From Epiperipatus broadwayi (lineage: Eukaryota > Onychophora > Udeonychophora > Euonychophora > Peripatidae), in NCBI GenBank assembly GCA_028023455.1, contig JAQFVV010012420.1:7827194-7891193 (forward strand): a stretch of DNA of 64,000 nucleotides, read 5' to 3'. The notes under the pieces are model-generated. The model searched no databases. It was not told the origin of the DNA and worked only from the letters and a program-made list of their open reading frames with translations. Shown here piece by piece: positions 28,861 to 41,159 of this stretch. Position 1 is the stretch's first letter; every line of letters starts with the position of its first letter. The position numbers and the translations under genes were made by a program.

Positions 28861-29424
28861 ATTGACTATGATTGTGTGCTCTTGGTAATGTATGAAGAGG
28901 TCATTGAATGTTATTGGCCTTTATTATAATTTGATAATTAATTTTTTAAAAATAAATAAATAAAACTATTTTAAAATCTAATTTAATTTTTAAATAATTT
29001 AAATAGGATAGACTAAATTATTATGATTTAGCAGTATATAAAACGTTTAATGATAAATATAATAATATTTTTAAAGAAATATTGTTCAAAAATAATACAT
29101 AAGTATAAAAGTTACAAAGATACAAATTATATATGATGCATTTAATGGGGTTAAAATTAAACATAATTAAAATAAAGTTTTTAAACACATGCAATATGAT
29201 AATAAATATTTGAATGAATATAAAAGTCATACTTGGATTAAATTACATAATTTTTTATATATTTTAATATGTAATAAAGAATTTATTTTCTATGTATAAT
29301 TTTTGTTATAATAATGATATTTATATGTATTCTGTATTTTCAGTAAGGACGACTATTGAACAGTTAAAAAAATTTTTTTTTAAAGTTTAAATATATAATA
29401 TTTAAATAAATGTATATTTTTATA

Positions 29425-30076
29425 TTAAACTTAAAGTTATTATAAGGGACTTGAATTTAGACTTTCAAGCTTCCTACAACTATCCAATCCATCTTATACA
29501 AACAATTCACATGACCACATACATGTGAAAAAGATAAATGATCTCCAATGTATATATTATATTTTATGCTAAACCAGCACTTGTTAGCTGGTCCAGATCA
29601 CTATCTCCCACATATATACAATCAGTGCTCATTTTATATTAAGATAGCAAATCTTCAAACTTAAATAAACAACCTTCAATCTTCTCCACTCTCCAGCTAT
29701 TCAGCTATCCATATCATTGAAACTTCAAGGATGGAATGCTTAAAGTTCTTGCTGATGCCAATATTATTGTCATACCCATGTTGACCTTAAGTCAATCTAA
29801 CCCCTCACACATAGAACCTTAATATGTAGTTAAATATCATATATAGTCTGTATTCTGTCCCTCTCTCTTCTGTATAATTAAATGGATATTGTAAGGTTCT
29901 ATGTGTGGGAGATGGTGATCTGAATCAACTGATGAGTGCTGGTTCAGCATGAAATACACATATTGGAGATCTTCACATGTATGTGGTTATCTGTATTGGT
30001 TGTATAAGAAGAATTGAATAAATGTAGAAAGCTTGAAAGTCTGAGTTTAAGTCCCTTATAATTACATTAAGTTTAA
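29425..30076. mobile_element. Inverted-arm repeat element carrying a hammerhead ribozyme
   Basis: Left arm 29425-29610 and right arm 29895-30076 are inverted copies of each other. Shared landmarks are TATAAGGGACTTGAATTTAG, CAAGCTTCCTACA and ACATACATGTGAA on one side and their reverse complements on the other. A second short inverted pair, CACACATAGAACCTTA at about 29806-29821 with its complement at 29892-29907, flanks the centre. The right arm contains an intact hammerhead motif (29917-29971). In the left arm the core is mutated (minus strand CTAACAA for CTGATGA). Relatives lie at 28658-28860 and 59545-59850. There is no protein-coding capacity. This layout resembles PLE terminal repeats or non-autonomous retrozymes. 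Confidence 0.7.
29917..29971 (+). ncRNA. Hammerhead ribozyme motif, minimal type I, apparently intact
   Basis: The core CTGATGA is at 29929-29935. Stem II is GTGCTG (29936-29941) pairing with CAGCAT (29945-29950) around the loop GTT, six pairs counting one G-U. GAAA is at 29951-29954. Stem III is two pairs, AT (29954-29955) with AT (29960-29961), around ACAC. A at 29962 follows as the cleavage nucleotide of an A-U-A triplet. Stem I pairs TCAA (29925-29928) with TTGG (29963-29966), and after a GAA bulge GATCT (29917-29921) with AGATC (29967-29971). All conserved core nucleotides are present. Very short stem III is typical of PLE-type hammerheads, which often act as dimers. Folding was done by hand and activity is untested. 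Confidence 0.78.
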
Positions 30077-31005
30077 ATATAATAAAACATTGTATCTGCT
30101 TTAGATGAACTACAAAAAGTAGTATGTTTGTATTATTTGTTTATTTTAATGCTCTTAACTTTCATTAGTAAAAATAGAAATAATAACATATTTTATTTAG
30201 ACAAATTGTATTCCACAAAATGAATAATCGTTATTAACTAGTGATCAACACTACTTTATAATAAATTAATTATAACTTCATTCTATTTTTAGTCTGAAAT
30301 AAAATAAAGCAATCTATACTTGTAAGTTCTCATATCATGGCAATAAAAAAAAATTATATAAAAATACTACTTAATATCTACAAATACAATGAAATGTAAA
30401 GCAAATGAATGGTTTTTATGAAAAAGGCATTTTCTTGATTTCTTATATGATTATCTTAAAAGCATTCTAAAAGAATGTCATGGTGATTGCTTTAGATAGA
30501 AAAATATATGTGATGATAGAATTTATATAATAAAGAACTAAGTTAATGAAGATATATTGAAAAAAAAAGTTCTTGCAGAAGTTAAAAGACTGGTTCAAAA
30601 TCAAACCTATAAACAAATTGTAGAATCAGCATGTGATTTCTGCGGACATTTTTTGTGTCACATATTGGTTTGTACATTCATTGCAAAACACAGATTTCTA
30701 TTATTTTATTTCCTCTTTTTATCAATCTTTTGGAGTTAGAATGTATGGCCATACTTATTTACATATGACTACTAATGATGATGAAAAGAAAGCAAAGCAT
30801 TTGATTTGAATGTAAAGAATACAGTTTTGATAAGTTTTTGCATGACATTAAAAAATAAATTAAAAAACAGAGTACCATAAGGATGAAAAAGTTAGTTATA
30901 TGTCAAAACTTCACAAATGGTGTATAAAATAGTCCCACACTAAAAGCATAGGTGGCCCACTTATTCTCGAAACTTTTTCCTTAAATAATTTAGGGATTGA
31001 ACTTG
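30077..31005. other. Intronic sequence, no gene seen
   Basis: A 60-codon open frame at 30557-30739 (ESACDFCGHFLCHILVC) has cysteines and histidines but no clear family and no splice support. It is not called. Confidence 0.45.
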
Positions 31006-32570
31006 TTGTGAACCTGATTTTTAAATTGGCATAATACTTGCAGAAGTTCACATTATATATCACAGGTCTAACTACCTGTAATAATTGAACCTTATTGGTT
31101 GACATACATGTAATAATTATTAATATAGCAATTTATACACAATGAAATAGTGAAAATTAACTACTCTTTACATGTGCTATATGAAGTAGACACACACTCT
31201 CCTATCAATAATCTGAACTTCTGCAAATAATATGCAGATTTAAAAAAGATCAGGTTAGCAATAAGACAGAGTTCTAAATTCAAACATGGTCAATAAATGT
31301 TGGTTTATTTAAAGACTAAGCTCTAAGCATAGATGGACCATTTACACATTTATTGACAGGAAAGTGTATCTATTTTAGAGTGCTTGTATAGAGTAGTTGA
31401 CTTCCACAATATTTTGCATGAGTATAAATCATTATATTATCAATTATTAATTATATACCAATGAATAAGTTACTGTACCATAGATATTTAAAAATGAGAA
31501 ACTTTTTTTTCTGTGATATATATTCAGAACTTTTTCAAGTATTATGTAAGTATAAAAATCAGATTAACAATAAGATCAAACTTTAAATTCAAGCATTATC
31601 AATAAATGTTGTTTTATAGTGTGAGAGTATGTGTTTATTTTATAATAAATATGTGAGAGTGATTGGCTTACACAATATTTCATATATGTATAACTCACTA
31701 TATTATCAATTATTGCATATAAGGAACATATTATTGCTGTTATATGTAGTCTGAAACTTCTACAAGTAATATGCTGGTTTAAAAATCCGGCTTGAAATAA
31801 TATTAAGCTCTAAATTTAAGTACAGTCAATAAATATTATTCTATTTAAGGAATAAGGTCTAGCATAGTTGGAAGTTTTATACAAGTTCATGTGTAAAGAG
31901 TAATTGCCTCCACAATATTTCATAAGTGTATAAATCACTATATTATCAATTGTTAAATATATACTAAATAATACGCTTCAGAACTGCAGATAGTTAAAAA
32001 TGAGAAATTTTCTTTTCCCTGTGATATATAATCAGAACTTCTACAAGTAATATGCAGATTAAATCAAACTCTAAATCTAAGCATGGTCAATAAATATTGA
32101 TTTATTGATGAGAGAATATGTATTCATTTTATAGTGCATGTGTGAAGAGTAATTGGCTTCCACAATATATTACATATGTATAAATCACTATATTATCAAT
32201 TATTACATATATACCAACTAATAAGATTCAAAAGTGAAGTTAGCTAAAAATGAGAAACTTTTTCTTCCCTGTGATATATAATCTGAACTTCTGCAAGTAA
32301 TATGCCAATTTAAAAATCAGACAATAAAATTCAAGTAGGTCAATAAATGTTGGTTATTTAATGAATAAGTTCATCTATATTTTTTTAAAAATTATTGATA
32401 AAAGAGTGCATGTCTATTCTATAGCATGTGTGTGAAGAATAATTGACTTCCAGAATATTCCAATTTTGCTATATTATCAATTATTACATGAATACCAAAA
32501 ATACGATTCATTATCACAGGTAGTAAAAAATGAGAAGCTTTCTATTCCCTCTGATATATAATCTTAAAGT
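31006..32570. repeat. Degenerate tandem array, unit about 230-320 bp, first unit inverted
   Basis: The phrase CTGTGATATATAATC-GAACTTCTGCAAGTAATATGC recurs near 31190, 31512, 31740, 32019, 32270 and 32550, each time followed by GTCAATAAATGTTG-TTTAT about 70-90 bp on and by CACTATATTATCAATTATTA further along. The first copy, at 31006-31072, is the reverse complement of the same phrase. Identity between units is moderate, so the array is old. Confidence 0.8.
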
Positions 32571-34369
32571 CAACAATGAATTTTTAAACAGAACTCTACA
32601 AATCAAAATCAAGAAAAAATGTATGTTTATAAATTCACATTTTGCTTTTTTTGCTGACGAAGCTGTGTTGACTGCTGCTCAAAGATTGTCTAAGGTGAAC
32701 TCTGTGAAAGCCATTTTAATTTATAGACATTACGAACTTAAATGTAAATGAACTTTCTTTTACCTCAGACTTTTCAGGTTATTTATGTCAAATTCTTAAA
32801 TCATATTTATTGTTTATTTCTGTTTCATATGTATTATTCCAATGTCTATTTCTTGAGTCAAATCTTATTAATTTATTTATGTTTTATTCATTATTAATAC
32901 ATAATATATTAATTATAGTTTAAGGTATACTACGTATATATTAGTATGCTTCTTTAAATGACTACATTTAAAAGGGAGAGTGATTTGTAGCTTAAACTCA
33001 GTAGTTTGAAATCAATAGAGTACCTCTCGCAAATCGTTCTCATAAAGAGTTGATCGTTTAAAATAATAAACTGTAAAAATAATGTAAGAATAAATATCGC
33101 TAATGGCTATCTAAATTTAAATAGTTTAGTATGACCAACAAGTAAATAATTTGTTTAGAGAAGAAAAGGGATGGAAATAAATTGTAAAGTTATTTGAGAT
33201 TTGTTTGAGTAAACCTGGTAATGCTTTATGTGGATATATTTGAACTAAGTTAGACTAACTAAAGCTTTGAACAGATTTGTATTTGTCACAAGTATACATA
33301 TATACACGTTAGGAGGGAGGGAATATTAATGTATTTATATGTCTTTAGAAAGAAGCTACCAAAAATTTTATGCGCCGTTTTATAATATATTTTGACGTAT
33401 ACCACGCGAACAGATCAGATAATTTCCGCGATTATGTATAGATTTTAAAGTAAGTTTCAGTATATTTAATTATTTGCGCAATAACTTTGTTTTTTATAAT
33501 TCGGGTGCTTATATATAAGGTATGCTATCCTAGTACTAAGATATATAATGGTGACCCTTTAGTCTTAGCCTAAGTACATATATATAATATTTACCTACAA
33601 GTACATTTTTTATACTAAACTTAACGTATTTAAAAGGGATTTGAACTCACACTTAAAAGTCTGCGTTCAAATCGCTTCTATATATATATACTTATAATAT
33701 CTGAATAAAATTAATATAACTAAAAAATTAATTAACTGCCTAATAAAAAGGAACTTCTCTTTGAAAAATTATTTAAACGTGGTATCTCATAAGTGCTTGT
33801 ACTATAAGAGTGTTTCCCAAATTCTCATAATTCAAATAATAAAACAGCAATTAGTTTTAGATACCAACTGTATCTTATTAGCCTTATTGATACCAATTGA
33901 GTGAATCGGGGCTAAATCATTAACTGGAGAATGTTTGATCATCATCATTTATATAATCCTATTTACTATTGCCTGAGAAGAAATAATATAACAAACATTA
34001 TTTTTATGTAATAATATTAAATATTTTGCAAGTGGATTTTAATGACTTCAGATGACTAATACATGTGTTTAGTTACTCATACCATTAACTGTTTGTTTTG
34101 ATTATTAAAAAAATAAGAGTATTAATATTTGATAATTAAGCATGGGAAATCTTAAATTGTATTTAAAAAGAATTATGTAATTTGTCTCTGCAGGAATTTT
34201 CATTATATTTTCATGGTCAACCCCATCAATGACACCCTATCTATTCTTTCCCATCTTTAATTGCACTTATTATAACTATTTCCGTTAGTGGCTACACTTT
34301 TATTATTTACTAGTTCTAGAAGATTTATAAAATTAGTTTGCTATCATAAATAACTATTATTTGTTTGAT
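32571..34369. other. Intronic sequence, no gene seen
   Basis: It includes a slightly more GC-rich island with several CpG at about 33370-33450 and a phrase at 33620-33660 (AAAAGGGATTTGAACTCA) that weakly recalls the 29450 repeat start. No coding feature is supported. Confidence 0.4.
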
Positions 34370-34640
34370 TATGAGTTTATAAACCACTAACATCACATGA
34401 TCACTATCTCATACTAGCACATAATTGTTACTAAACAAAGCAAAGCAAAACTCTCCATACAGTAGTGCCATCTTGTGCCAACAAGAGCAATCAATGGTAT
34501 GGGGATATTGGAGAAGTAGGCACTAGATAGGGATTTTATGCACAAGCCTTCTGGCATCCATTGATTACTCTTGTTGGCACAAGATGGCACTACTGTATGG
34601 AGAGTTTTGCTTTGCTTTGTTTAATTATGAGTTTATATAA
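34370..34640. repeat. Palindromic copy of the 55-58 kb ribozyme-repeat family
   Basis: AGCAAAACTCTCCATACAG at about 34444 and its reverse complement near 34600 form arms of about 65 bp (34433-34498 with 34551-34622). Between them are ATATTGGAGAAGTAGGCACT and GATAGGGATTTTATGCAC of the family unit. The hammerhead core has been deleted: the sequence passes from CAATCAATGG straight to TATGGGGATATTGG. Confidence 0.8.
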
Positions 34641-35832
34641 ATAAAGTCTATCTTGATGCCTAGATCAAGAGTGACAATACTGTTGGATATTTTCTCATTT
34701 AACATCACTCTAACAGTGTATAAGGATATCCATACTAAATGCATATTGTTAGTGGATGTGCTGTGACATTTATAAAAAGAGTAAAATTGTTATGATCATT
34801 CTATATATCCTTTACTTTATATATGTGCGTTATGATTAACACGTGATTATTTATGTGCATTTATTACAAATTTAATAAATATGAGAAAGCTGCTCACCAA
34901 CCTCCATCAGCTAGTATGTGGGTTTACTGGCTTTTACTTCTACAAGTAAAAAAATATTTTTAGATTAAAGTATTGTGATAATCCACTTTAGTCAATGAAT
35001 TATTTATCTAGCCTCTATGTAGTTTGATGCAGTGGTTGAAAGGTAGAATCTGAATCTCAATTGTGATTTACTTCTCATTTCCATTGCTGAACATTCTTAT
35101 GAATTCCAAGCAATAAACCACTTGGTTTCTTGCTTAAATTAGTGGTATCTTCTAATAACTGCTACTATTTAGTAATGATCTTTTACCTTTTAAATCAAAA
35201 TGGTTTGTTATGAAGGAAGCTCTAATGTTAAATGAAATTTAGTTGAACTTAGATAAGGTAAAAAAAAAAAAGTGAGGAGATAATTGATTTAAAAAGTGAA
35301 TATATAATTGACTATAAAAACACAAATTTAAGTGTGGGTTTTAGGTTTGGCTCCCACAAGATCTTTTTGTAATAAAAAAAAGTGGAGATTTTTTTATATG
35401 AATGTATGGAAGACTTTTAATCAAATCAGCACCAATTTATAATTAATATAAAGATTTTAACAAGATAAAACTTCTGTTGATAAATATAATAAGAGAGTTG
35501 GAAATGAGAGAGAACTTATACTGTGAAATTTATAACAGAAAAAGAACTATGTCTTAGGATTTTTTTTTTTAAAGAAATGCTTAAAAATGGGAATGAACAA
35601 CATAGATGTATTGAAATGAAGATATAGGATAATTCAGTTCTCTTTTAGTTAATAGAAAATATGGATTTTAAAAACTATAATCTGATTCATAGCTTTAACA
35701 TCATCTAATATGTTAAATAAAAACCAGAAAATCCAAATTAATAAAAGGGACAATATCAACAATTGAATTTTTATTTCACATAAATATTTGAAATTATTTT
35801 AAAATATCAAATTGGTACTTTGGTATTAGAGC
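34641..35832. other. Intronic sequence, no gene seen
   Basis: AT-rich sequence with no recognised feature. Confidence 0.45.
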
Positions 35833-35970
35833 TGCAACGTTGACAATGACTTTTGGAATGATGATCGATGCTCGACATTCACAATGATTCTTGGAACAAT
35901 GATAGACACTAGGGAGGTAGGAGACCTCTTACATCCACAACGACTCTTTGAACGATGATCAGCACGCACA
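35833..35970 (+). repeat. Three degenerate short tandem units
   Basis: Variants of ACATTCACAATGATTCTTGG followed by AACGATGAT occur three times (about 35836, 35877 and 35930), with a period near 45-55 bp. Function is unknown. Confidence 0.6.
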
Positions 35971-36499
35971 ATTGAAAGAAAAGCTGCTACATTTACAACA
36001 ATTCTAATTTATTAATGAGACTTTGTCACATGAGCTCTATTCAAATGCTCTGTCATATTTCTTTTCCATTTCCACTGCTTGCTCCTTTTTTATTTCTTAT
36101 TTTTATGTCTATAAATTTTCATATACTTTTTTAAATACAGTAAACCTTTTATTCCCTGTCATCATTCATACATTTCAGACAAATTCATTTTTGAAATATT
36201 ATGAATTTTATTATAGTTTTTCCTCACCTGAAAACATACACCCAATATAATAGTACTATTTTATTATATTACCATGGGATGTGATGTAAAATTGCTTCTT
36301 CTTAGTTGAGATCAGAAGTTTCCATCATAAAAAGCTATATGTCTAAAAACATAGTTAATCAAGTAAACATTTCCTCTCTGGAAACTTTATGCTACTGAAA
36401 ACCCAATTAATTGTTTTTATCCACCACTTAAAAAGAATCTACTATTATCAAATTATTCTGATAGTCAAGATATATTTTCTTTTCTTCTTTAACCAATTT

Positions 36500-36800
36500 T
36501 AATACAGGTATTTCATTCATTTTGACATCCTTTCATCACATTTTTCTCTGTCCTATACAAAAATAACAGAAATTTCTACTTCTTTTGCTTTCTCATTTTT
36601 ATATTCTACCAATTCTAAAATTAAATTATCTGCATTTTGACTTCTATTTCTACGTAACATCCAATGTCCAAATTATCTCATTTTTACTTTCTTTTTTTAA
36701 TTTCCAAAGTTCTTGCTTGATTTTATATCAAATAATAACTTCTAATATTACTATATATTCTTTGTACTTTACTTTATAGCTATTTTCCTCCTAAACATCT
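36500..36800 (-). pseudogene. Possible retroelement Gag/nucleocapsid remnant
   Basis: On the minus strand, decayed frames give WKLKKESKNE, NRSQNADNLILELVEY and then CYFCIGQRK (36540-36568), which resembles a CCHC zinc knuckle that has lost its last His and Cys. The surrounding 36.0-37.0 kb is C-rich and G-poor on the + strand, as expected for a minus-strand retroelement. The order (charged linker, then knuckle) fits a Copia-type Gag, but no protease or integrase motif confirms it. Confidence 0.3.
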
Positions 36801-37965
36801 TATTTACTTTTTTTGCTCAGCCCCAAAATTATGGACCTGTACTATATTCTCTATACTGCTATTTCATTTTTTTATATATATAATTATCTTAACACTTTTC
36901 TAACCCATCTTTTTTCAACTTCAGATAAAGCTAGTTAGTAATTTGAAATAAAATAATATCCTTAAAATTCTAAAATTATCCTCTCTTATATTTTTGATTA
37001 TTATTAAAATATAAATTCTTTAAACAGAAAAATCGCGATTAATGATTTTGTTTAAAGAAACGTATTCAAGTTTCTATAAACCAAATCAATAATTAACATT
37101 ATTCATATATATGCGCCCATAGTCAAGCTGTGCATTTAGTTTTTAGCTTAATAAATACAGAAGCAGTCATAATCTTCAAACAAATTAAAATTATCTTACT
37201 ACTCTTACTTTCTCTCGTTATTTTTTTGTCCCTGTGATTTTTAAAAAAAATATGATGCGATGCCAAACAACTTAAACGTTACTGACATCTATGAAGCATA
37301 TTGAAAACTATTTTTATAACACCGTTTATATCCTAATTGTATTAGAACAAAACAGTTTAGATAAGATTTATTTAACATAGCCTTAATTAAAGATTTCTTA
37401 AAATAGAAAAGTATTATTGCAGTTTTAACCAACATTATTTTTATATATCTTACTATATGTATATTTAGAACAACTTTATACAAATCAAACATTTGAAAAT
37501 ATAATGTACTTTTTAAAGTTTTAAGCACCAAAAATATTTTCTAATTCAAAGATATAATTCTATTATTGATGGGATAAATGACATTATCCTATAATTCAAT
37601 GTAATCTCTATTGCTATTACTTAAAAAAAAGTTAGACATTTAATTTTCTTATGACATTCTAATGTGTAAAGTTAATAGAATAACTTGATAAAAAAAAGTT
37701 CAGTTTCATTTTCTATGTTAAAAAAAAATTAACAATTACAGTTTCTGTATGGCTATTCTGATAGACTGATTGTTCTACAAAACTCTACAAATTCTGATTT
37801 CGGTGGGTTTATTATCACTAAAGTCTCTCAATCAGAATAACCATAATCAGCATATTGAGAGAAAAAATATATATAGACGTAATAAGTAAAAAATAATTTG
37901 AAACAAAATTAATTTTTTTTAAAATATTCCATTAGAAGTATGACATTTTCTTCTTTTTTTTTTAA

Positions 37966-38056
37966 GTGTCATAGCATCGGCCGGGACGCGAACCCGCAAC
38001 CCGGGCAACTGCCTGCAAGTGCAAGGCAGTCGCGCTGACCTCTCGACCACTAATGC
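37966..38056 (-). mobile_element. tRNA-derived SINE, copy 1
   Basis: On the minus strand, TAGTGGTCGAGAGG (A box, 38039-38052) is followed about 45 bp later by GGGTTCGCGTCCC (B box, 37983-37995) and a family tail ending GATGCTATGAC. These are RNA polymerase III internal promoter boxes. The sequence is far more GC-rich than its surroundings. It lacks a convincing anticodon arm and has at least two relatives in the window, so it is a SINE head rather than a functional tRNA gene. Confidence 0.75.
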
Positions 38057-39208
38057 AAGACAACATTTCCTTCTTTAGATGTGAAAGCCCCATCAATTTT
38101 TTTTTTTTTAGTCAGAGTTGAGGCATTCATTGGTGGTCAACAATTATCTATCCAATTCAAATTATCTTAGAACTTTATCTAATTAAAAATCATTTCCTGA
38201 CCATTATTAGATGTCTAGCTTGATTTATCATGAACTATTATCTCTAAACAATTTTAACCTCGTAGATTATCTTTAAAAAAAATGTCATGGTTCATTCAGC
38301 TCATTATTCAATGTTAAGCCATAGACCTGGCAAGCAGATATGCTAATTACTATAACATATGGTCTTTCTTAAGAACCTACTTAAAGATTCAGCATACTAA
38401 TAAATAACAGTGACAAGGAGCACACAGTAAATGAAAAATAAAATGGGCAGAATATCTTTAGTTATCATTACAAATTTATCCTTAAAATTCTGATGGATTA
38501 CTATAACAACATGATAATGAATTTGTTTTATGAAGTTAGAATACATAGCAACTATTTCATCTACATTTTGACCATCAATATTTTTTTTACATTTTTTATA
38601 CATACATTTATGGCTATTTTTCATAATTCTGCTTATTATCTAAAAACTTTTCTTTAATTTTTTTTTTTAAAGATGAATGCTTTTTGAGATTATGCATTCA
38701 TTTTCCTTTAGCAGGCCAATAATTTACTTGTAAGTGATAAGTCTAAATTTTTTCAATATCTTTACTGGCCTAGTAAATGGTTTTGATCTTATCATTTGAG
38801 AAGACAAGATAACAAATGTCAGTAGACAAATATATCAATCAATTTATTATGCTTACAAATATCTTTCTTTTATTTTTATTTGCATTTCTTGATACTTATA
38901 TCAAGTCATTCAATGATTTTTCCCTGAGTTAAATTCATTGCACAATATATTCCTTTATAATGTTGATTTGTTTTATGATCACAAAAACAATGTTTTTATA
39001 TATCTACTGGAATTTTGATACATTTTCTATTTTTTGTTTTATTATTATTATTATTTTTAATATGACCCCTTTTCTATATTCTACATTTTTCTTTGTTTTA
39101 TCAAACTCAATTTTCTCATCAAAATTTCATCTTTAGCATTATAGACTTCATTTATATCTTTGGAGAGATATTCAGTGATTTCATTACATGAATTAACTAT
39201 ATAAGTTC
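38057..39208. other. Intronic sequence, unidentified minus-strand coding-like scrap
   Basis: On the minus strand at 38624-38397 a 75-codon frame includes NIDGQNVDEIVAMYSNFIKQ. The + strand is again C-rich over G. It may be a transposon scrap; no family was recognised. Confidence 0.25.
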
Positions 39209-40465
39209 ATATCATACCATTTACAACTTTCTTAAACACTTTAACAATACTATTTTTTATATCAAAACTGTATTCTAACAGTTTCGACTGTCCTGCAGTC
39301 ATCATCAGAGCTACAATATCCAAATATATACTTATACAATTAATACATTTATACACATATTTATATACATAATTAAATACACAAATAAAACATATATTTT
39401 AATCTGACCATTATAAATAATCATTTCCCATTTTATTACTTTACTCTTCGTTAATTCTATTTACATTTATTTTATATTTAAAATTATTTTTTATAATTTT
39501 AATTTTAAAACTTTAACTTTTTATTCTACTATTTAATACATAATATTATTGTCTTTTTACTTATATTTTTAATCAACTTTTAACCTTTTCTTATTTTTAT
39601 TAAATATTGTATAATGAACTATTAACTTTTTCCACATTACAAATTACTTTTATACATTACAAAATTACTCATCTCTTTACAATCCTATTTCTAAAAACCC
39701 AACTGACAAAATTTTCAAAATTTTTATACTTGCTTAACACCTCCCTCTATCCTCATTTTATTCAACTTTATTCTTTTAATCTTTTCCATATTCAAACTAT
39801 TATTAATAATAATGGTTTATAAAATTATTGTCTTTATCCCCAAAATCTCTATTAAGATTTAGTTTTAATTTTATAAACAATTATTGTTAATAATAGTTCG
39901 AATATGGAAAAGATTAAAAGAATAAAGTTGAAGAAAATGAGAATAGAGGGAGACATTAGGCAAGTATAAAAATTTTGAAAATTTTGTCAGTTGGGTTTTT
40001 ACAAATAGGATTGTAAAGAGGTGAGTAATTTTGTAATGTATAAAAGTAATTTGTAATGTGGAAAAAGTTAATAGTTATAAAATATTTAATAAAAATAAGA
40101 GAAGTTGAATAAAAAGACAATAATATGTATTAAATAGTAGAATAAAAAGTTAAAGTTTTTAAAATTAAAATTATAATAAATAATTTTAAAAATAAAATAA
40201 TATTAAATAAATGTGGATAGATTTAATTAAAATAGTAGAATGGGGAATGATTATTTATAATGGTCAGGTTAAAATGTATATTTTATTTGTGTATTTAATT
40301 ATGTATATGAATATGTGTATAAAATGTATTAATTGTGTAATTATATATTTGGTTATTATAGCTCTGATGATGACTGTGGGACAGCCAAAACTGTTAGAAT
40401 AATGTTTTGATATAAAAAAATAATATTGTTAAAATGTTTAAGAATGTTGTAAATGGTATGATATG
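39209..40465. mobile_element. Large palindrome, about 600 bp arms, hammerhead-like cores in both arms
   Basis: The left arm (39209-39826) and right arm (39867-40465) are inverted copies, clearly alignable throughout, around a 40 bp centre. Landmarks are CATATCATACCATTTACAAC at 39209 and its complement at 40446-40465, and AACCCAACTGACAAAATTTT near 39698 with its complement near 39970. The left arm is C-rich and G-poor on the + strand, the right arm the reverse. The minus strand of the left arm carries a hammerhead-like motif (39266-39308), and the right arm keeps CTGATGATGACTG at 40363 with a mutated second core strand. There is no coding capacity. It is probably the joined terminal regions of a PLE-like element. 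Confidence 0.75.
39266..39308 (-). ncRNA. Hammerhead-like motif in the palindrome's left arm
   Basis: On the minus strand: CTGATGA (39308-39302), one extra T, stem II GACTG with CAGTC around CAGGA (39300-39286), GAAA (39285-39282), stem III ACTGT with ACAGT around TAGAAT (39282-39267), then T to complete a G-U-U cleavage triplet. Stem I pairing is not convincing, and the extra nucleotide before stem II departs from the standard core. It is probably a decayed or variant hammerhead. Confidence 0.5.
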
Positions 40466-41159
40466 TAAAAATAGAAATCAATACCTAAGAAAATGAAGAA
40501 GAAAATTAAATAAATTCATCTAAATACTTTTGTGTTAACTGGCTCTATATATTATATATGACATTCTGCTTTAAATCCAAAATATTTATTCAGCCTATTT
40601 TATTAATTTTTCCACTAATAATTATTTTTTTCTCTGGCAGTTGACTCAAATGTTTTTTATAACTTTTTTTATTTTAAGGATAGAGTTTGAGAGATAAGCA
40701 ATTAAGATCTTTATAAGAGCTATCATGGGACAGTAATTAAGATTATAAATGTTCTCTTATACTAAAGACTTATGGCTTGATTGCTTGTGAGTTCATAAAA
40801 AGTTTGAGCACCAGAATTGATCCTGAGACCTCTCTATCCCAAATTTGATGTTCTACCAACTATGCCTATCTGCACAGGTTTTTTTATACTGAATCCTACT
40901 GGCAATGTATTAACCAAAACTGTCTAAGTCTCAGGAATGACCTTTATAGTTTTACTTAGATTTTAATATACCATTATCATTATTAGAAGCAGTCTTGGAT
41001 TATTTAGTGGAATCATAAAGTAACAGACTCTGGATCACAAACTCATGGATTTGCTCCAAATTCCCTGTAATAGACAATCCATTTTTTTCTTGAAACACAT
41101 TTGGGGCAATAATAATTCTGCATGGTAGTTTATTACACTTAAATATTCTGAAGTAAGTA

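Noticed and set aside
30557-30739. Short cysteine-rich open frame as a zinc-finger exon
   Set aside because: Cysteine and histidine spacing fits no clear finger, and no acceptor or donor brackets it convincingly.
31006-32570. CRISPR array
   Set aside because: Units are 230-320 bp, degenerate and in a eukaryotic intron; there are no short identical repeats with unique spacers.
37966-38056. Functional tRNA gene on the minus strand
   Set aside because: Pol III boxes are present but no proper anticodon arm or acceptor stem is seen, and the sequence is a dispersed family with a shared tail.
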